Shown here piece by piece: positions 19,954-32,565 of a DNA stretch of 64,000 nt; positions within the stretch are counted from its first letter, which is position 1; every line of letters begins with the position of its first letter. The position numbers and the translations under genes are program-made. A model generated the notes under the pieces. That model was not told where the DNA came from and made no database searches. It saw only the letters and a program-made list of their open reading frames with translations. The stretch comes from Ectobius pallidus. Lineage: Eukaryota > Arthropoda > Insecta > Blattodea > Ectobiidae. The stretch is from assembly GCA_964059195.1 (NCBI GenBank), contig CAXKWD010000006.1, positions 8,238,530 to 8,302,529 of the forward strand, in the 5' to 3' direction.

Positions 19954-22718
19954 AAGCCTTTGTAATAACAATAGTTTAATCCTGTAAAAGAAGCAAGTTA
20001 GTTTACATTACAAATATATCCCTTTAAAATTTAAATAACATGGTTAGGTGTGAAGCACCTCCTATTAAATATAAATTAATTTCATTAAATTTTAAATGCA
20101 GATTGAAATGTCTAATCATGAAATTAAAAATAAAATCACAAGCATTCAGTGATCCAAAAATTAAAATCTATGATACAATAATTTATACATGGGATCACTG
20201 AAATAATTAATTTCATATTTTCAAAGATACAATAATATTAGTTATCAATAATATTACATAAATCACAAGCACTTAAATATCATAAAATCATACCTTTTAA
20301 AACATGCATCCAACATTATCTGCGCAGACACATTCATCCATGCATCTACACGTCACATTCCAAAAAGGATGGCCTAAACAAAACTGCTTTCACCTCGGCT
20401 AAGGATGAAAACAGGCTCAGATACTTCAGGACAAAAATAAACAAACGGGGACGAAACAAGACAAAATAAATTTAGAAAAATCCACCCATGTTAAAAAGGT
20501 AAGTGGAAAACGTATAGGAACTGCAAGAATAATTAAAATGGCTACTCCTTGTCGAACAACACAATACCCAGCATGCCAAGGATAGACTTAATGCTTTTAC
20601 TTTAAACGGCAATGGTGGCCACAAAATCTAGATTAATCTCATGCATCCTGCATGCCAGAAACTTTCAATCTATACCATATCAAGCTACAATGCCACCATA
20701 ACCAAACATCAATACAAGGTTCACAAAAGCATGCCTGGGTCTACAAGATAATAATTAACAATTGATACACATGCAGTTCCCACCCTACAATGAACCTAAA
20801 AACATATATACACAATTTCCACGTACCTTTACAACATGGTGAAAACAAAAGAGAAGCCGAAATGGACAGCTTACATATTTGCCGCCACAAGATACCAACA
20901 GTTACCTCCAGGTCCCCGTGTCCATATTAAGTAAATGAGGGGGAGGGAAGTGTCCCCTTCCCTTTTATAGACTTTTATCCGATGACGTCACACACATGGC
21001 ACTGAGACGGCCATAATGAATAATTAGCCAATCGTATTTACTGTGACACACTCAATAAAACAATATAGAAACGAAATGCTGGCTTCCAATAATAAAGATT
21101 AATACATTCAATGTAGGCTGCCAACGGCCGACAGGGTGAAATACCGCAATGCGGCAGAAGCAAGCAATGATGCCAGATGGCATTTAAAATGACAGTGTTG
21201 CCGGAACGAAGGAGCAATGACACATCAGCTGATCAAAAAAAGGCAGACTTTTAAATACTCTTACTTTCTTTCTAGCTCACATCACATACAAACAATAGAA
21301 ACTGTAGCAATTAAATTAACATATAAAATATGAATTGCTATAAATAGTTTTAATTGTAAGTTTACGGAGTTGAGAGTTAAATAATCATTTAGTATTTAGT
21401 ATCACGTCTCCAGCGTCCATGATAGTGTGTCCCCTATGGAAAATATACGATGGGCAGTTCAATAAAGATACGGTAGTGTGTAAGTACAAACGCTAATGTG
21501 ATTGATGACAGTGGGTCTCGCTGAACTGCTCTGCGTTGTATGTATTTATTATCTTGAAATGGACCTGCCAGAAACCGGAAGGTAGGTAAGGCTCCTTTTC
21601 TAAATTGTATAACTTAAGGGCCAGTGTAAAGTGTCTTAGAACAAATAAATCGGGAAAAAGATATTTTATGCCATGCACGATTTTTCACTCCCACTTCTAT
21701 AATTGTGAAATATGATTTTTGGTACAAGGTAATTTTTTTATTATGAAATATTATTTTGTTGTTGACAAAAGTGATGACATATTATGTTTGGTGCAAGGGA
21801 CTTTTATTATTCAGTGGAAGGAAAAGCTGTGCGCGGCATAAATTACCGTTTGCCAATAAATCATATATATTACATAACTTTCTCATTTAAGTAATAAAAC
21901 ATGTTTTGCCCCACAGTTAAGCTTCTGCTTTTGATTTATGAAAATAATAGTGTTGACATGCAGTGATGGCTAGTGTAAAATGAAAAGACTTGGACAGGCG
22001 TTAGATGTTTTGCTATGCGGTGTTCACCACAGATCAGTATAGACTTCCAAAAACACTCAAAACTCGTAACTGAGTATGGAGTATTGGTTAATGAGCTTTT
22101 ACTGGAAAGTAACAAATAAAAAAACTTTGTTACTGGTTGAAAAAATAGTTGCTTGCAGTCTATTACTGTATTAGTCTGTGCGTGGTTCAGTGATTCACAG
22201 ATATATATTATTTATGAACAAATATTTTAAATTCTGTTTTGTAGTGTATAATCGCATACATTAATAAATAACCTTCACTTAATTCCTTCGGCTACTGTTA
22301 TCAATCAGTTAATGTTATCAGATTAGCTGCATCCCGAAGTGATCACTATAAATGGAGTGCACTGTATCTGTTTCCTTGTATTATTCACCTGAATATAATA
22401 GACCAAAGTCCCCTTGCGTCTTGATTCTCCACAGCTGGGTCGCTTTCTGGGAATGTTTTCGACAAGCCCTGTAATGTTGATCCCAGAATTGTTAAAATGT
22501 AGCTTTCCTTTCTTCTTCTGTAATTATATTACTCTCCCTTAATTGAGATTTTGGATCTGCAAGCTACTCTTGGTTTTCTTTCTTCTCTCTGAATGTTTTG
22601 TTTATCCTTGCCTTCTTTTGCTCTTCTGTATCCTTCCATTCTCAAGTTCTGATTACAGTAGGCTATAATGTTTTTTCCATGCCTCCTTTGCAGGCCTTTC
22701 CTTTCTCTTTCTACATTC
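19954..22718. other. Unassigned sequence upstream of the hAT element
   Basis: No gene is recognised. 19954-21480 is AT-rich and has stops in all frames. 21690-21812 repeats the short units also found at 8385-8545. The minus-strand open frame at 22529-22720 is rich in Lys/Arg/Glu and could be a retroelement scrap, but no domain is identifiable. Confidence 0.5.
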
Positions 22719-23436
22719 ATTTAAGTCAGGTATGGGCAACCTTTGGAAAGATGCGGGCTAAACTTTACGATATTTATGAAGTCGCGGGCCGTAGATAATA
22801 GGTATTTGTGAAAAAATAATCATGATTTATAAAATATAATGCTAAAGTTACATGAATGAGAACAATATCGAACTGATTAGGTATTTACTTACAATCAGCA
22901 GAAATTAATGAGAAACTTGAGCTTAAACTTGACAAAAAAGATAATAAATGTTGGCATCCAATCCCACTAATACACAAGCGCAGAGTATTTTCCAAATTTT
23001 CATCTGTAAGTCTCGTTCGATACTTTGATTTATTAGTTTTCATCATGGAAAAAAAAAAAAGGTTCACATTTATAAGTACTTCCAAATGCACTCAGCTGTG
23101 GGTACTTTTCTTCGGCAAAGTATGTTCTGTAGAAATCACTTAGCTCCACGTCTTCAAATTTTGACTTCAAATGTGTGTTCCTGAAGCTCGATCAACACCA
23201 CCGTTACTTTTCATCGGAGTAGCAAAAAGGTTAAAGCAGCTATCCAAGTTTTTGAAGTCAGAAAATCTATTAAAAAATTGCCCCGACAGTGATTTCAGTT
23301 CTTCAGCATATTGAGTGTAATCAATATTTTCGTGACTGGATAGTGTTGAAAAATAACAGCTTCCAGATCGCATTTGTGTTTCCCACAACCTAATTTTGTT
23401 CTGGAACGCTTTCAAATGGCTGTACAATTCGTTTAC

Positions 23437-25809
23437 AGCCATTCCATTGTTACGGTCCAGACATTTACACACTTTTGGAGTCCTCATACTCATTGTTAAG
23501 ATACATTTTCAGAAGGGTTAATAATATGTATGAATTGCCTTCAAATAGTACTTCACCCCTGATATATTTTTAATCCCATCTCAACATTAATCATTCAAGA
23601 AATTTATAAAAAGTACCCTGTTATGGTTCAGACTCACACAGAAGGTTACCCATGTCATTTTTGTAAAGACATGCTGTGAATTGTCACAATTTTATGGTGA
23701 ATCATATTTTTTTCCTTCTTTATAAATGTTCAAGGATAATTATGCAGTATTGATCAACCTCAAAATTTCAATAATCAACACACAGTAAATTTTCAAAATA
23801 TGTTACGGTCCAGACACATGCTGTTACGGTTCAGACACTGTGTAAAATCACACAAGTGAGAATTACTTAACAAATTAAGAGAATAGAAAATTTACACATG
23901 TTTTGCAAAATCTAGTAACCATGAACACTTAACTAGTCAAAATAAGTAATTTAACATAAACTTAGGCCCTTTCATAGGGTTTATAAAACTGTTGTCACAA
24001 AGAAATGATGAATGCTTATGAGGATGGCTCATTATGTCTATTAAAAACAAATTATCTACTATTATGAGTGACAGTAGGTAGTTTGACCACACAAACAATG
24101 ACTGAAGCATGTACTACAAAGATGACCTTTTTCTTGAGACCATATCCATGTCGCTGTACTACTGGAATTAGTATAGTTGATTCTGTAATCATCAATAATA
24201 GTGTTAAGTAGGCCTACCTCAGCCTAGTATGTCTTTCAGCTTGACGAGGACAAAATCACAAAATTTAATTTACTCTGATGATTAAGGAAGGGTGATAATA
24301 AATTATCATGGTGAAGCACCTGAACTTGTCTGACCAACTAGTAATTTGTTTCTGGTTGGCGTAACCTGAAAGTAATCAGTGCTCTGTAGGTTGGGACTAC
24401 AAAGAATACCAGACTACCTTTTCCCTGGTTTTGACTTCTCATGCTGGCACCCATAGTATTCTTACTGCTGACACTACTTTTTTTGCACATTATAAAACTG
24501 CTCAGGTGTATCCAACAAATATTTTTGGCTCTTCGCTGGTATCCGAACATTATGCTTTGTCTTCTAACTCCATCCACTGCCACTTTCTCATAGAGTGGTA
24601 CCTAAATATTACATTCAGTATTTAGAGAAACTTGTTTCCAAAGAATAGAAGATTGAAAAAGGTAAAAGAAAAATTAATTAATTAATTAATTGTGCTGTTG
24701 AACCATTAGAAAATATTTTTATATTAACTACATTAGTAGGCCTACATTAGCAAATTCTGCTTTCATTTCTCATCATTTCTCATATGATTGTCTTCAGGAA
24801 TGTCCAGACAGCAAATTATAGCTGAAAAAATATTTTTATTGCATAACTATTACTCAGTGGAGGAGTTCCTGTCTGAACATTGAGTTTTTACGCATTTACA
24901 TGAATAAGTAGACGAGCCAGGCAACAGCTGTGAACAGTGTTGCTTGTTGATGGGCCCAATGAGCTGACTGAATTAATTCATCCTGTGCAATGAGTGAGTA
25001 ATTCTCAGCAAAATGTATCTGTAATACATTATAAAAGTTCATTCATTTCCACTTTAGTTTTGTTCCATTTCAAAATAGGATGACTGCCTATGCATCTCTT
25101 ATCGTTCGGTAATTGGAGTTGATAATTAATTTTAAAACCAGTTCTTTCACTGTAACATTTTTTCCAAAATCCAGTTTATCACAGTCTGTCTTTTAAGCTC
25201 ATCTTTAATCTAGAAATTGTTCAAATTAATGGGTAATTTAAAACTTGGGTCAACACTGGGTATTTGTCCTCATTTTTGGTGTCTGGACCGTAACGCTCAT
25301 TAAATGGAAATAAATTAATATGCAAAAATTTTAATAAGTGATATGAGTTACATAACCCTTCTTGTTAGAAAATATTAAATATTACTATTGTACAAATTGT
25401 TGTTAACATATAAAATAAACTTTTTCACTTTTTTTGTTACGGTTCAGACAAATGCATAGTACCTCGTAAATACAAGTAACAAAATTTATAATTAACTCTT
25501 GGTAGTAAATAATAATACTTCATAAGACTAGTAATATACTGAACAACAACTTTTGGAGAGAAATAATCAGCTGATTCTCCAGGCTGTCAACAATAGAGAT
25601 TAAATACGAACTGTTACTTTTTCAAGAAATTGGTTGCTTTCATTATGTTCAAATTTAACAATCAATAACAAAATGATACTTGCAGATCATAAAAAATGAG
25701 TACTGACATTTAAAAATATAAGCTTTTAGCTTTCATTTGACATACAACATGTCTACCTTACTTAAAAATATAAATATGGTAAAACAGGCTCACTTTTCAT
25801 GGAATGGCT
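23437..25809. mobile_element. Non-autonomous DNA transposon nested in the hAT transposase
   Basis: Bounded by GTTTAC at 23431-23436 and 25810-25815 (6-bp target duplication). Ends AGCCATTCCAT and ATGGAATGGCT are inverted. Removing it makes the two hAT coding halves contiguous at LVN/ELYSH in frame, which proves the insertion. GTTACGGTCCAGACA or close variants occur at about 23448, 23622, 23803, 23822, 25281 (inverted) and 25436. No transposase frame is recognised. The superfamily is not identified; several groups make 6-bp duplications. Confidence 0.85.
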
Positions 25810-26192
25810 GTTTACCAACTGATCTTGTTTTTGAAGCTTTAAATTCAACTCATTCAAGTGACCCGTGATGTCAATTAGAAATGCTAAATCACATAACCAT
25901 TTCTGATCACTGACAACAGGCAAAGGTTTTTCTTTGATTTCCATAAAATCAGCTATTTCCTGTCTAAGATCGTAAAATCTTTTCAGCATTTTGCCTTTGC
26001 TTAACCATCTTACTTCGCAATAATATGTCATGTTGCCATGTTCCGAAGGGAGGTCATCCAAAAATACTTTGAACTGGCGATGGTTAAGCGCGCGGGATCA
26101 AATAATATTGATGGTATTTATTACCACGTCCATGACGTTCTGCAATCGAATGGACTTAGAACAGAAGTGTTGTTGTGGATAATCCAATGTAG

Positions 26193-26383
26193 TAGTAGTA
26201 GTAGTAGTAAGTATTCTGCCTTCCGGCAGGTTTTCAAACTTGGTACGCGAATTTTGTTTTCCAAAACTGTCTATCCTCTGCTTCCTCCTTCAGCATCCAA
26301 TATTTCCGCTTTTCCCTTAAATCGTCCAACAGCTGAATTCTTCTTCTTCCAAGTCTAGTTGTACCCTCCAATCCAATGGAGGG
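26193..26383 (-). mobile_element. Short LINE 3'-end insertion with (TAC)n tail inside hAT transposase
   Basis: A 191-bp insert flanked by AATCCAATGTAG at 26181-26192 and 26384-26395, a 12-bp duplication. On the minus strand it encodes a fragment reading RRRIQLLDDLREKRKYW and ends in a trinucleotide run, as seen at 3' ends of several insect non-LTR elements. Removing it restores the conserved histidine-containing region of the transposase, apart from other damage. Confidence 0.8.
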
Positions 26384-26972
26384 AATCCAATGTAGGATTA
26401 TTAAATCATCTTTTTGCACGTTCAAATCAATTGAGTTTTCTTTCAAAATTCCAATGAAACCCTTTCTTGAACCGATCATATAAGGCGCACCATCTGTGCA
26501 AACCCCAATTAATTTCCTCCACTGCAAACCATACTGTTCGATAGCACTTTAACCTCACGAAAAATATCTTCTCCACTTGTGGTCCCTTTTAGAGGCTTTA
26601 CGGTAAATTCTTCGTCAATGCCTCGTATGAAAATAGCTTGTTGCGCTGTATCAGACAAGTCGGTGCTCTTGTCCAAAGCAATCGAAAATGATTTAAAATC
26701 AGTCACACGATCAGGGTGCACAAATTTTTTTGATATTTTGGGGAACACCTTGATTCCGTTAAATGTAATAGTGGTGGTAAAATATTACATCATTTATCCT
26801 ATCAATTTTTTTTTATATCATCAGCCATCATATCTATGTACGTCAAACAACAGAGAACCGAAAATATTTACTTTTTCAAGCGCGATTTTGAAAAGTTCCG
26901 CGGGCCGGATCAAAAGTCGGGACGGGCCACATCCGGCCCACGGGCCGGACGTTGCCCATATATGATTTAAGT

Positions 26973-27320
26973 ACCTGAAAAATTTACCTTCAAATGTTTC
27001 CTCACATGTTTCATATCCTGAAGAGATTCCTCAAGATTAATACTCATAACTTGGGTCGTCTTTGCCATATGTGTCATGCTGGGAAGAAATAGGGGATGTG
27101 TCTGCAACAGAAAACTTGCAGGAACTACTTTTGAAAATGAAATCTTTCTTCAACCATTCTGATGGCTATCCTGAAGTTTAAATTTTAAATCACTGCACAG
27201 AGTGTCAAGTGGTAAGTTTGTTTACTTAGCCGCTATGTGCTGAGTGGTAAGAAATAGGGACGTTGAGTGCCTGCTACAAGTTGCCTGAGCAGCTGCTTGG
27301 TAGGAAAAGACAATTTTTAT
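26973..27320. other. Unassigned sequence
   Basis: No gene, RNA or element is recognised between the hAT relic and the palindrome. Confidence 0.5.
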
Positions 27321-27519
27321 TTATAAAACTTAGACAATAAAAAACTTTGCTTACAGTGGATAATTTAATCTTCTAAACAACGTTTCAACCACTCCGTCTG
27401 GCCTTCCTCAGGTTACCTGGGTAGTAACCTGAGGAAGGCCAGACGGAGTGGTTGAAACGTTGTTTAGAAGATTAAATTATCCACTGTAAGCAAAGTTTTT
27501 TATTGTCTAAGTTTTATAA
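27321..27519. repeat. Perfect 199-bp palindrome (96-bp arms, 7-nt loop)
   Basis: Bases 27321-27416 are the exact reverse complement of 27424-27519, with CTGGGTA between. Each arm carries CTGAGGA ... GAAAC spaced as in the core of the small hammerhead ribozymes known from Penelope-like elements, with one mismatch to CTGANGA (27429-27435; GAAAC at 27454-27458 on the plus strand). Absence of any mismatch means it formed or was converted recently. Confidence 0.9.
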
Positions 27520-27770
27520 TATAGTGTCAATCAGTGGAAATAGGACTCAATGAACTTAATTTTTATTTATACCAACAGAGAGCAGGTGCTTCGTTCTCAT
27601 CCTGCTCATGAGCAGCGACTCTTTTAATCTAACTAATAAAACTTCATACCAGTACCACAATATACTTTAATTTACTTTACAACTATACAGATATTGAAAT
27701 GTTAACATATTCTATATAGAAATCTGCATTTGAGTATTGAGACAAAAATCATACACTTTATTGGTATAGA

Positions 27771-28530
27771 CAGTGGCGGCTCATAGCTAAAATTAGTGGG
27801 GTTGCTGCTCCAGAAAATGTTTAGCCTTTGTTTTAAAATTGTGTAAAAGGAAACATACATATATATAAAAAAAAATTCAAAAACTTGATAAAACCCTAAA
27901 AGAAAGTAATCAATATTTTTACTTACTTTGTTATAAATTGTTACAGTTCAAGCTTGATCTGTTCGTTTAAAAATTAAATCCATTCTTCTTGTTTTAATTT
28001 CCGAGAAAAGATCAATAATTTCTCCTTGATTTGCCATGGTTAAAGTTTTCTGTTAAATAAAAGAACCGAAAAAATGAATCAAATAGAATAGCTGGAAACA
28101 AGATAATGATCTAATTCTACACTTTATCACTTTCAAGAATATGGTACATGGTTTTTAAGCACAACACACGCGAAGCAAAATAAAACAAAAAAAAACCTAC
28201 CTTCTACCAGTAAGCTGCGGCCAGGACTGTGGAAGCAACAGTGCTCTGTCTCCCTCTCAGCCGGCGTGCAACTTTCTATGTGGAAATGTGCACAACAGTC
28301 AGACACCATGCCACTGGAACTGTGAAGCACACATTTCCATACAAAGATTTTTTATCTTTTTAATAAATTGGGGATGGCTACTGGCATTAAGCGTAAGGAT
28401 TATATATTTTACAAGAATAAAGGAATAATTAAAGAAAAAAGGACTTGTTATATTAAATGTTATCGATATAATATCAAGTGGAAATAGGGGGTGCTGCATT
28501 TCCACAGTGCCTATACACCAGCCACCACTG
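27771..28530. mobile_element. hAT-type MITE upstream of the TPR exon
   Basis: CAGTGGCGGCT at the left end and AGCCACCACTG at the right are inverted with one mismatch. GGTATAGA is duplicated at 27763-27770 and 28531-28538 (8 bp, intact). No transposase; the minus-strand frames inside resemble nothing known. Its right end is 88 bp before the proposed splice acceptor of the IFIT-like exon. Confidence 0.88.
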
Positions 28531-28618
28531 GGTATAGAGTATCGATACAATGTATCAAATTATCTCTAGTATCTCCATCTTTTTTACTTACTTACTTATT
28601 TTTCTTCTTTGATTTTAG

Positions 28619-29274
28619 ATCCTGAAAGTTATTACTACCTACTTCTAATGGAAGATAATAACAGAACAAAGGAAGAGACAGATGAAGTTATGCCATCGAC
28701 AGCGAGTAGTGGGGTGGATACAGTTGTAGGGGAAATAACAGCTTCTATAAATAATATTAATTTGAATGAGGAAGAATTCAGTGAAAAAGAAAAACACTTA
28801 AGAGAAACACTGGCAACTTTAGAATGTCCGTTCACATGGAAATTTAAAGGTCAAACTCCGAAGGATGAGCCTGATAAACTTATTAACCGAATAGCTGAAA
28901 AGATTGAAGAAATTGAAGAAGGAAGTGTTTTCCAGTGGAGAGCGTTTACATTAAATCTTGTTATATGCTATGAATGCTTTCGTAAGAAGGACAATACTCA
29001 GGCTAAGGCCAAAATCAAAGAATTAAAATCGATTCTTAATAACAAGGATTCTAAAGGCCCGTATGAAGCCTTCTACCAGATAACTCACAAAGCTCTCTTT
29101 CACATCGTATTGGCAAGTAAGTGCCACTTACTGATGGAAGATGGTCTTCTAAATGATGTTGAGCAAATTCTCAAGGACATATGCAAAGTGGAAGAAATGG
29201 ACGACCCCTGTAAAGCTGCTCTTTGGGGTGTGAAAGCTGCTGTTAGCATGGAATATGGCTATGAGGGAACAAAG
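28619..29274 (+). CDS. IFIT-like tetratricopeptide-repeat protein, first coding exon (partial gene)
   Basis: An acceptor (TTGATTTTAG ending at 28618) precedes the exon; the first good ATG is 28648, giving 209 codons to the donor AAG|GTGAGT at 29274/29275. Residues 1-50 are acidic and low-complexity. Residues 55-64 (LATLECPFTW) match the LxxLxCxFTW pattern at the start of vertebrate IFIT proteins. Residues 70-209 form alternating amphipathic helices of TPR type, and no transmembrane or signal segment is present. The next exon, at 63936, continues in phase 0. IFIT proteins are cytosolic RNA-binding antiviral or scaffold proteins in vertebrates; the role in this insect is unknown. Another superhelical TPR family is possible. 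Confidence 0.75.
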
Positions 29275-29448
29275 GTGAGTTACATGAATAAAAATAATAG
29301 TTAACAGTCCCAATTGGTGGTCCTTGCGATCCATAGCAATATTTTTTGTGTGTGTCTATGCCAGGATGTAAGAAATATTATCTCAACACTTCTGTGTATT
29401 GGATGGGAAAGTTACCAGGGTCTTAAAAATGATAATTAAATTACAAAC

Positions 29449-32400
29449 TGTGACGGGCTTTTCTTACTTTATGCTATAAAGTTCCTTAACTTCTTGGATT
29501 AAATCTTCGCCAAAATTCTGTGACGACTAATATGTGATTATTCTTAATCGTAGTATATAAGTTTACTGAACTCCTACAAAACAAGGTCACTCATGCACCT
29601 GTCGTGTCATCATAACACTGCCTGCATAGTCCACATTCCAACGTTCAGTACAACTACCTTTGACACCGGGTGATTGCAAACTTCCTACTCTCAGTCTACT
29701 TTCTCTCTCTTTTAACAATTTACCCAGTCTTGATAATATTGATGAAAATTTATATTAACGGGCGCCATCATCAATACGCTTCCTCTTTTCTTTTTGTTAT
29801 GTATCAGCCCAGACACAAATTAAATTATAGATACACAGGCTATGTACCTACATGCCCCTCGACTAGCTTTTAAATAACAGTGGAGACGGGAGTTGGGTTC
29901 GGATTTACCTTTCGTTTTTTTTTTTTATTCTGCTTCTTCTTTTTCTCCTTTTTTCAATACTCACTACCAAAGTATGTAACTTAGCACAAAAACCAGCTAC
30001 TCTCAAACCATTATAAGGATAAGGGTCAAAAATCTGAACTTCACGTTAATTTACTTTGCATAACAATAACCATAATTTATTTAATATATTATTTTTTTGT
30101 TCTTTTTTCAACAATAACAATCTTATATACAATAAATTACATTTACACTACATTAACCATTCAACACTTTTATTGGTAGGATAATATTTGATTATTCAAG
30201 GTTAGTATACCCAATTTTAACTATATAAGTACGTTCTCTGTTCAACAATAACAAATCCTTAATTAATTACTTTAATTTTCTTTCTTTTTTTTTCAGGTAT
30301 CTACTAGAACGTCTTGTATTGTTCTTCTAATTTACTACTGACTTGTGTAGTCATTTACATTTGCAACTTCAGGATAGTTCAATATGTATATTATACTGTT
30401 TTATTTTTCTTGAATAAATAAAGGTTTTCAATTCATAATCCAGTCCTTAACTCTACAGATTACACTCAATAATCCCACCTATGTCTCCTATATTAGTCTA
30501 CTAGTCATTTTAGTCCATGAAGAATTGTATTTAAAGATAGATAGAAAAGACAGTCTCACGAAGAAAGAAATAGAAGTTTAGGCCTATACCCACAGAGTGA
30601 CTGTGGCGATAGACCACCGATACAGGAGCGACGTCTAGATCTTGAGTTACAAACAATCTGACTCCTCTCCTGCAACCGGGAAAATATTAATGGGCCGCAA
30701 ACAAAAATACAATTTTGTAAATCGACGTCAGAGGTCCCTGACACTCTCTCCTAGAGGCACGTGGGGCCGTTGTTCGCCTCCAACATCGATGGCTTCCACA
30801 ATCTCTCATAAATTTCTTTTCTTTATATGTTACTGGTATAGGCCTTGCCTACTACCAGATTTTATTTGTTTGATTCGGGATACTTCCGGCGTTCCCTCAC
30901 CTCACCCTTACAATCTCTAGTACTTGCTAATAAACTACTTATCATCAGTACACTACTCGCAATTTCCTATTCTCCTCTTTCTAACCTAACCAATCATTTG
31001 TTGTTATCTTTCAACTCACTCTCCTCTTTCTAACCTGACCAGTCAGCAGCTATTATCTTTTAACCCCTTTCTCTCTTTAAGTAGAGTTCCCTTCAGCTTA
31101 TACCATTGATTTAATTCACTCGGTGGTTATTCTAGTTTTCCTACTTCTTACGTTACTACTCTTTAGCATGGGCACCCAATCTTATTTTGTTTCTAAATTC
31201 CCTAGAATTCTAACTGAAACTAATTCACGCCCAGATTAGTAAGCTTCTCTATAACCCCTTTAGTGACTTCTACTTCTACCCTAACATGTAAATTTTCCAA
31301 GGGTACACACCTAATGCACTACCACTCGTAGGCCTTCTTTTGCCCTTCAATCTTTCCACTTCTTATCCCCCTCTACCATGTTCCATACACCTTCGCTTGT
31401 AGATAAATCTCTATAAAAAAACATAACTTAACATTACAGGCCAGCATGAAATCTATTTATAGATAGTCACCCGTCACCTGAAAGAAACCCAAGAGGGAGG
31501 GGCCCTCGTAAGAAGTACTAAGCATGCCCCTTAATTACTTTTCTTCCTTACTCCCCTCGCGTCCTGTCTCAAAAATAACAAAGTTTCTATGAGCATCACC
31601 AATTGCCCCTAGCTATGTATTCATTCGTGGAACAATCACCCAAAAAAACTTAAAGTGAAGAGATATATCTGTGGCATTCAGTTGTTAGGCTCTAGACTGC
31701 TCTTTTATAATTAATTTAGACCAGAAATAGAAAATAGTTGGATTACTGGATTTCATCACTTTACTTCTAGAATTCTCACTTCTATGTTTCTATTCTATTC
31801 TATTATTCCATACGGTGTCTAATCGCCATACATGACTTAGAAACCATCCTTAAAAAAAGGGGATATCTCAATTTTCTCACTCCCCAAACAATAAGAAAAA
31901 AAGTCTAGACGCTTATACTCAACCAGTGATGTCCAACTTATCCTCCGATCCTGAGTTGTCTTCCATTACTTCCTGATGTCCATATCTGCTCTTATTCAGA
32001 GCGAGCAGTCACGACTCACTCTCACAGCTGATGTTCGCTGTAGCGGTGTCTCGTACTGGCCGACTTGGTGTATTCTTCTGATTAATGACTATCTCCATAT
32101 AGCCGTGTCAAGGAAGTTCACAACCAGAATTTCCTTTAGATGAAAATCTGACACACCATTATGCCAGAACGCCTCTACCGCTGTCACACATCCCAATCTC
32201 GTCTTCTCCCTTCTGCCTTTTCAACTTCTCTCTCTCGTGGTCAGGCACGTACTCCCAACCGTCTTTCAGGTTCCGCACGTCTGCCTCGTCGATTCACCGT
32301 CGACGCATGCGCACCTCTCCTTTTCTGTAATTCAAATAAAATTCAGGGCAGTATCGATAATCATAAAAATGTTCAATATCGATTAGTTGCGGTCCCCCAA

Positions 32401-32465
32401 CCCTTCCTTTGTTTAGGAATGGTCTCCTATCGTTGATTATGCACGTCGCTATTTGCGTCGTTACA
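29449..32465 (-). repeat. 3' LTR of Ty3 copy 2
   Basis: Runs on the plus strand from TGTGACGGGC to GCGTCGTTACA, the complement of the TG...CA ends. It has the same length as the LTR at 37498-40514, and all open frames in the two have identical translations. Confidence 0.95.
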
Positions 32466-32482
32466 TTCTTCCCTCACTCACC
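32466..32482 (-). promoter_or_regulatory. Polypurine tract of Ty3 copy 2
   Basis: Complement of TTCTTCCCTCACTCACC, next to the 3' LTR; identical to the tract in copy 1. Confidence 0.8.
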
Positions 32483-32565
32483 ATAAAAAAAATAATGTTG
32501 ACACAGGTCACATTCATTTTTTTTTTTTTTTTGTGCGTGTCTCTTTTACCAGCCTTAAAGAATGT

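Larger units (their letters stand above)
23167..26748 (-). pseudogene. Broken hAT transposase (GTF2IRD2-like), three separated blocks
   Basis: Minus-strand blocks in order: about 26748-26400, with the catalytic-type contexts SIALDKSTD and GVCTDGAPYM; about 26150-25815, with YCEVRWLSKGKMLKRF and the WLCDLAFLIDITGHLNELN helical region; and about 23430-23167, with ELYSHLKAFQNKIRLWETQM. The first block shifts frame near 26520. The LINE-tail insertion at 26193-26383 interrupts the second conserved region, and a frameshift and stop follow it. The 23437-25809 element splits the C-terminal part. The N-terminal BED zinc finger is absent. It cannot make an active enzyme. Confidence 0.85.
22727..26964 (-). 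mobile_element. hAT transposon relic, GTF2IRD2/ZBED-like transposase family
   Basis: Ends CAGGTATGGGCAAC and GTTGCCCATATATG form terminal inverted repeats. The 8-bp target duplication ATTTAAGT is at 22719-22726 and 26965-26972, as expected for hAT. The GC-rich subterminal GGGCCGG blocks near 26900-26950 are typical of this branch. Transposase fragments are on the minus strand. Two younger elements lie inside it (23437-25809 and 26193-26383). Confidence 0.9.

Noticed and set aside
19954..22718. A host gene between Ty3 copy 1 and the hAT relic
   Set aside because: All frames are short, without conserved motifs or convincing splice-site pairs.
28609..28647. A longer start for the IFIT-like protein upstream of ATG 28648
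   Set aside because: There is no ATG in the upstream part of the frame, and it runs across a splice acceptor-like TTGATTTTAG, so those residues are probably untranslated or intronic.
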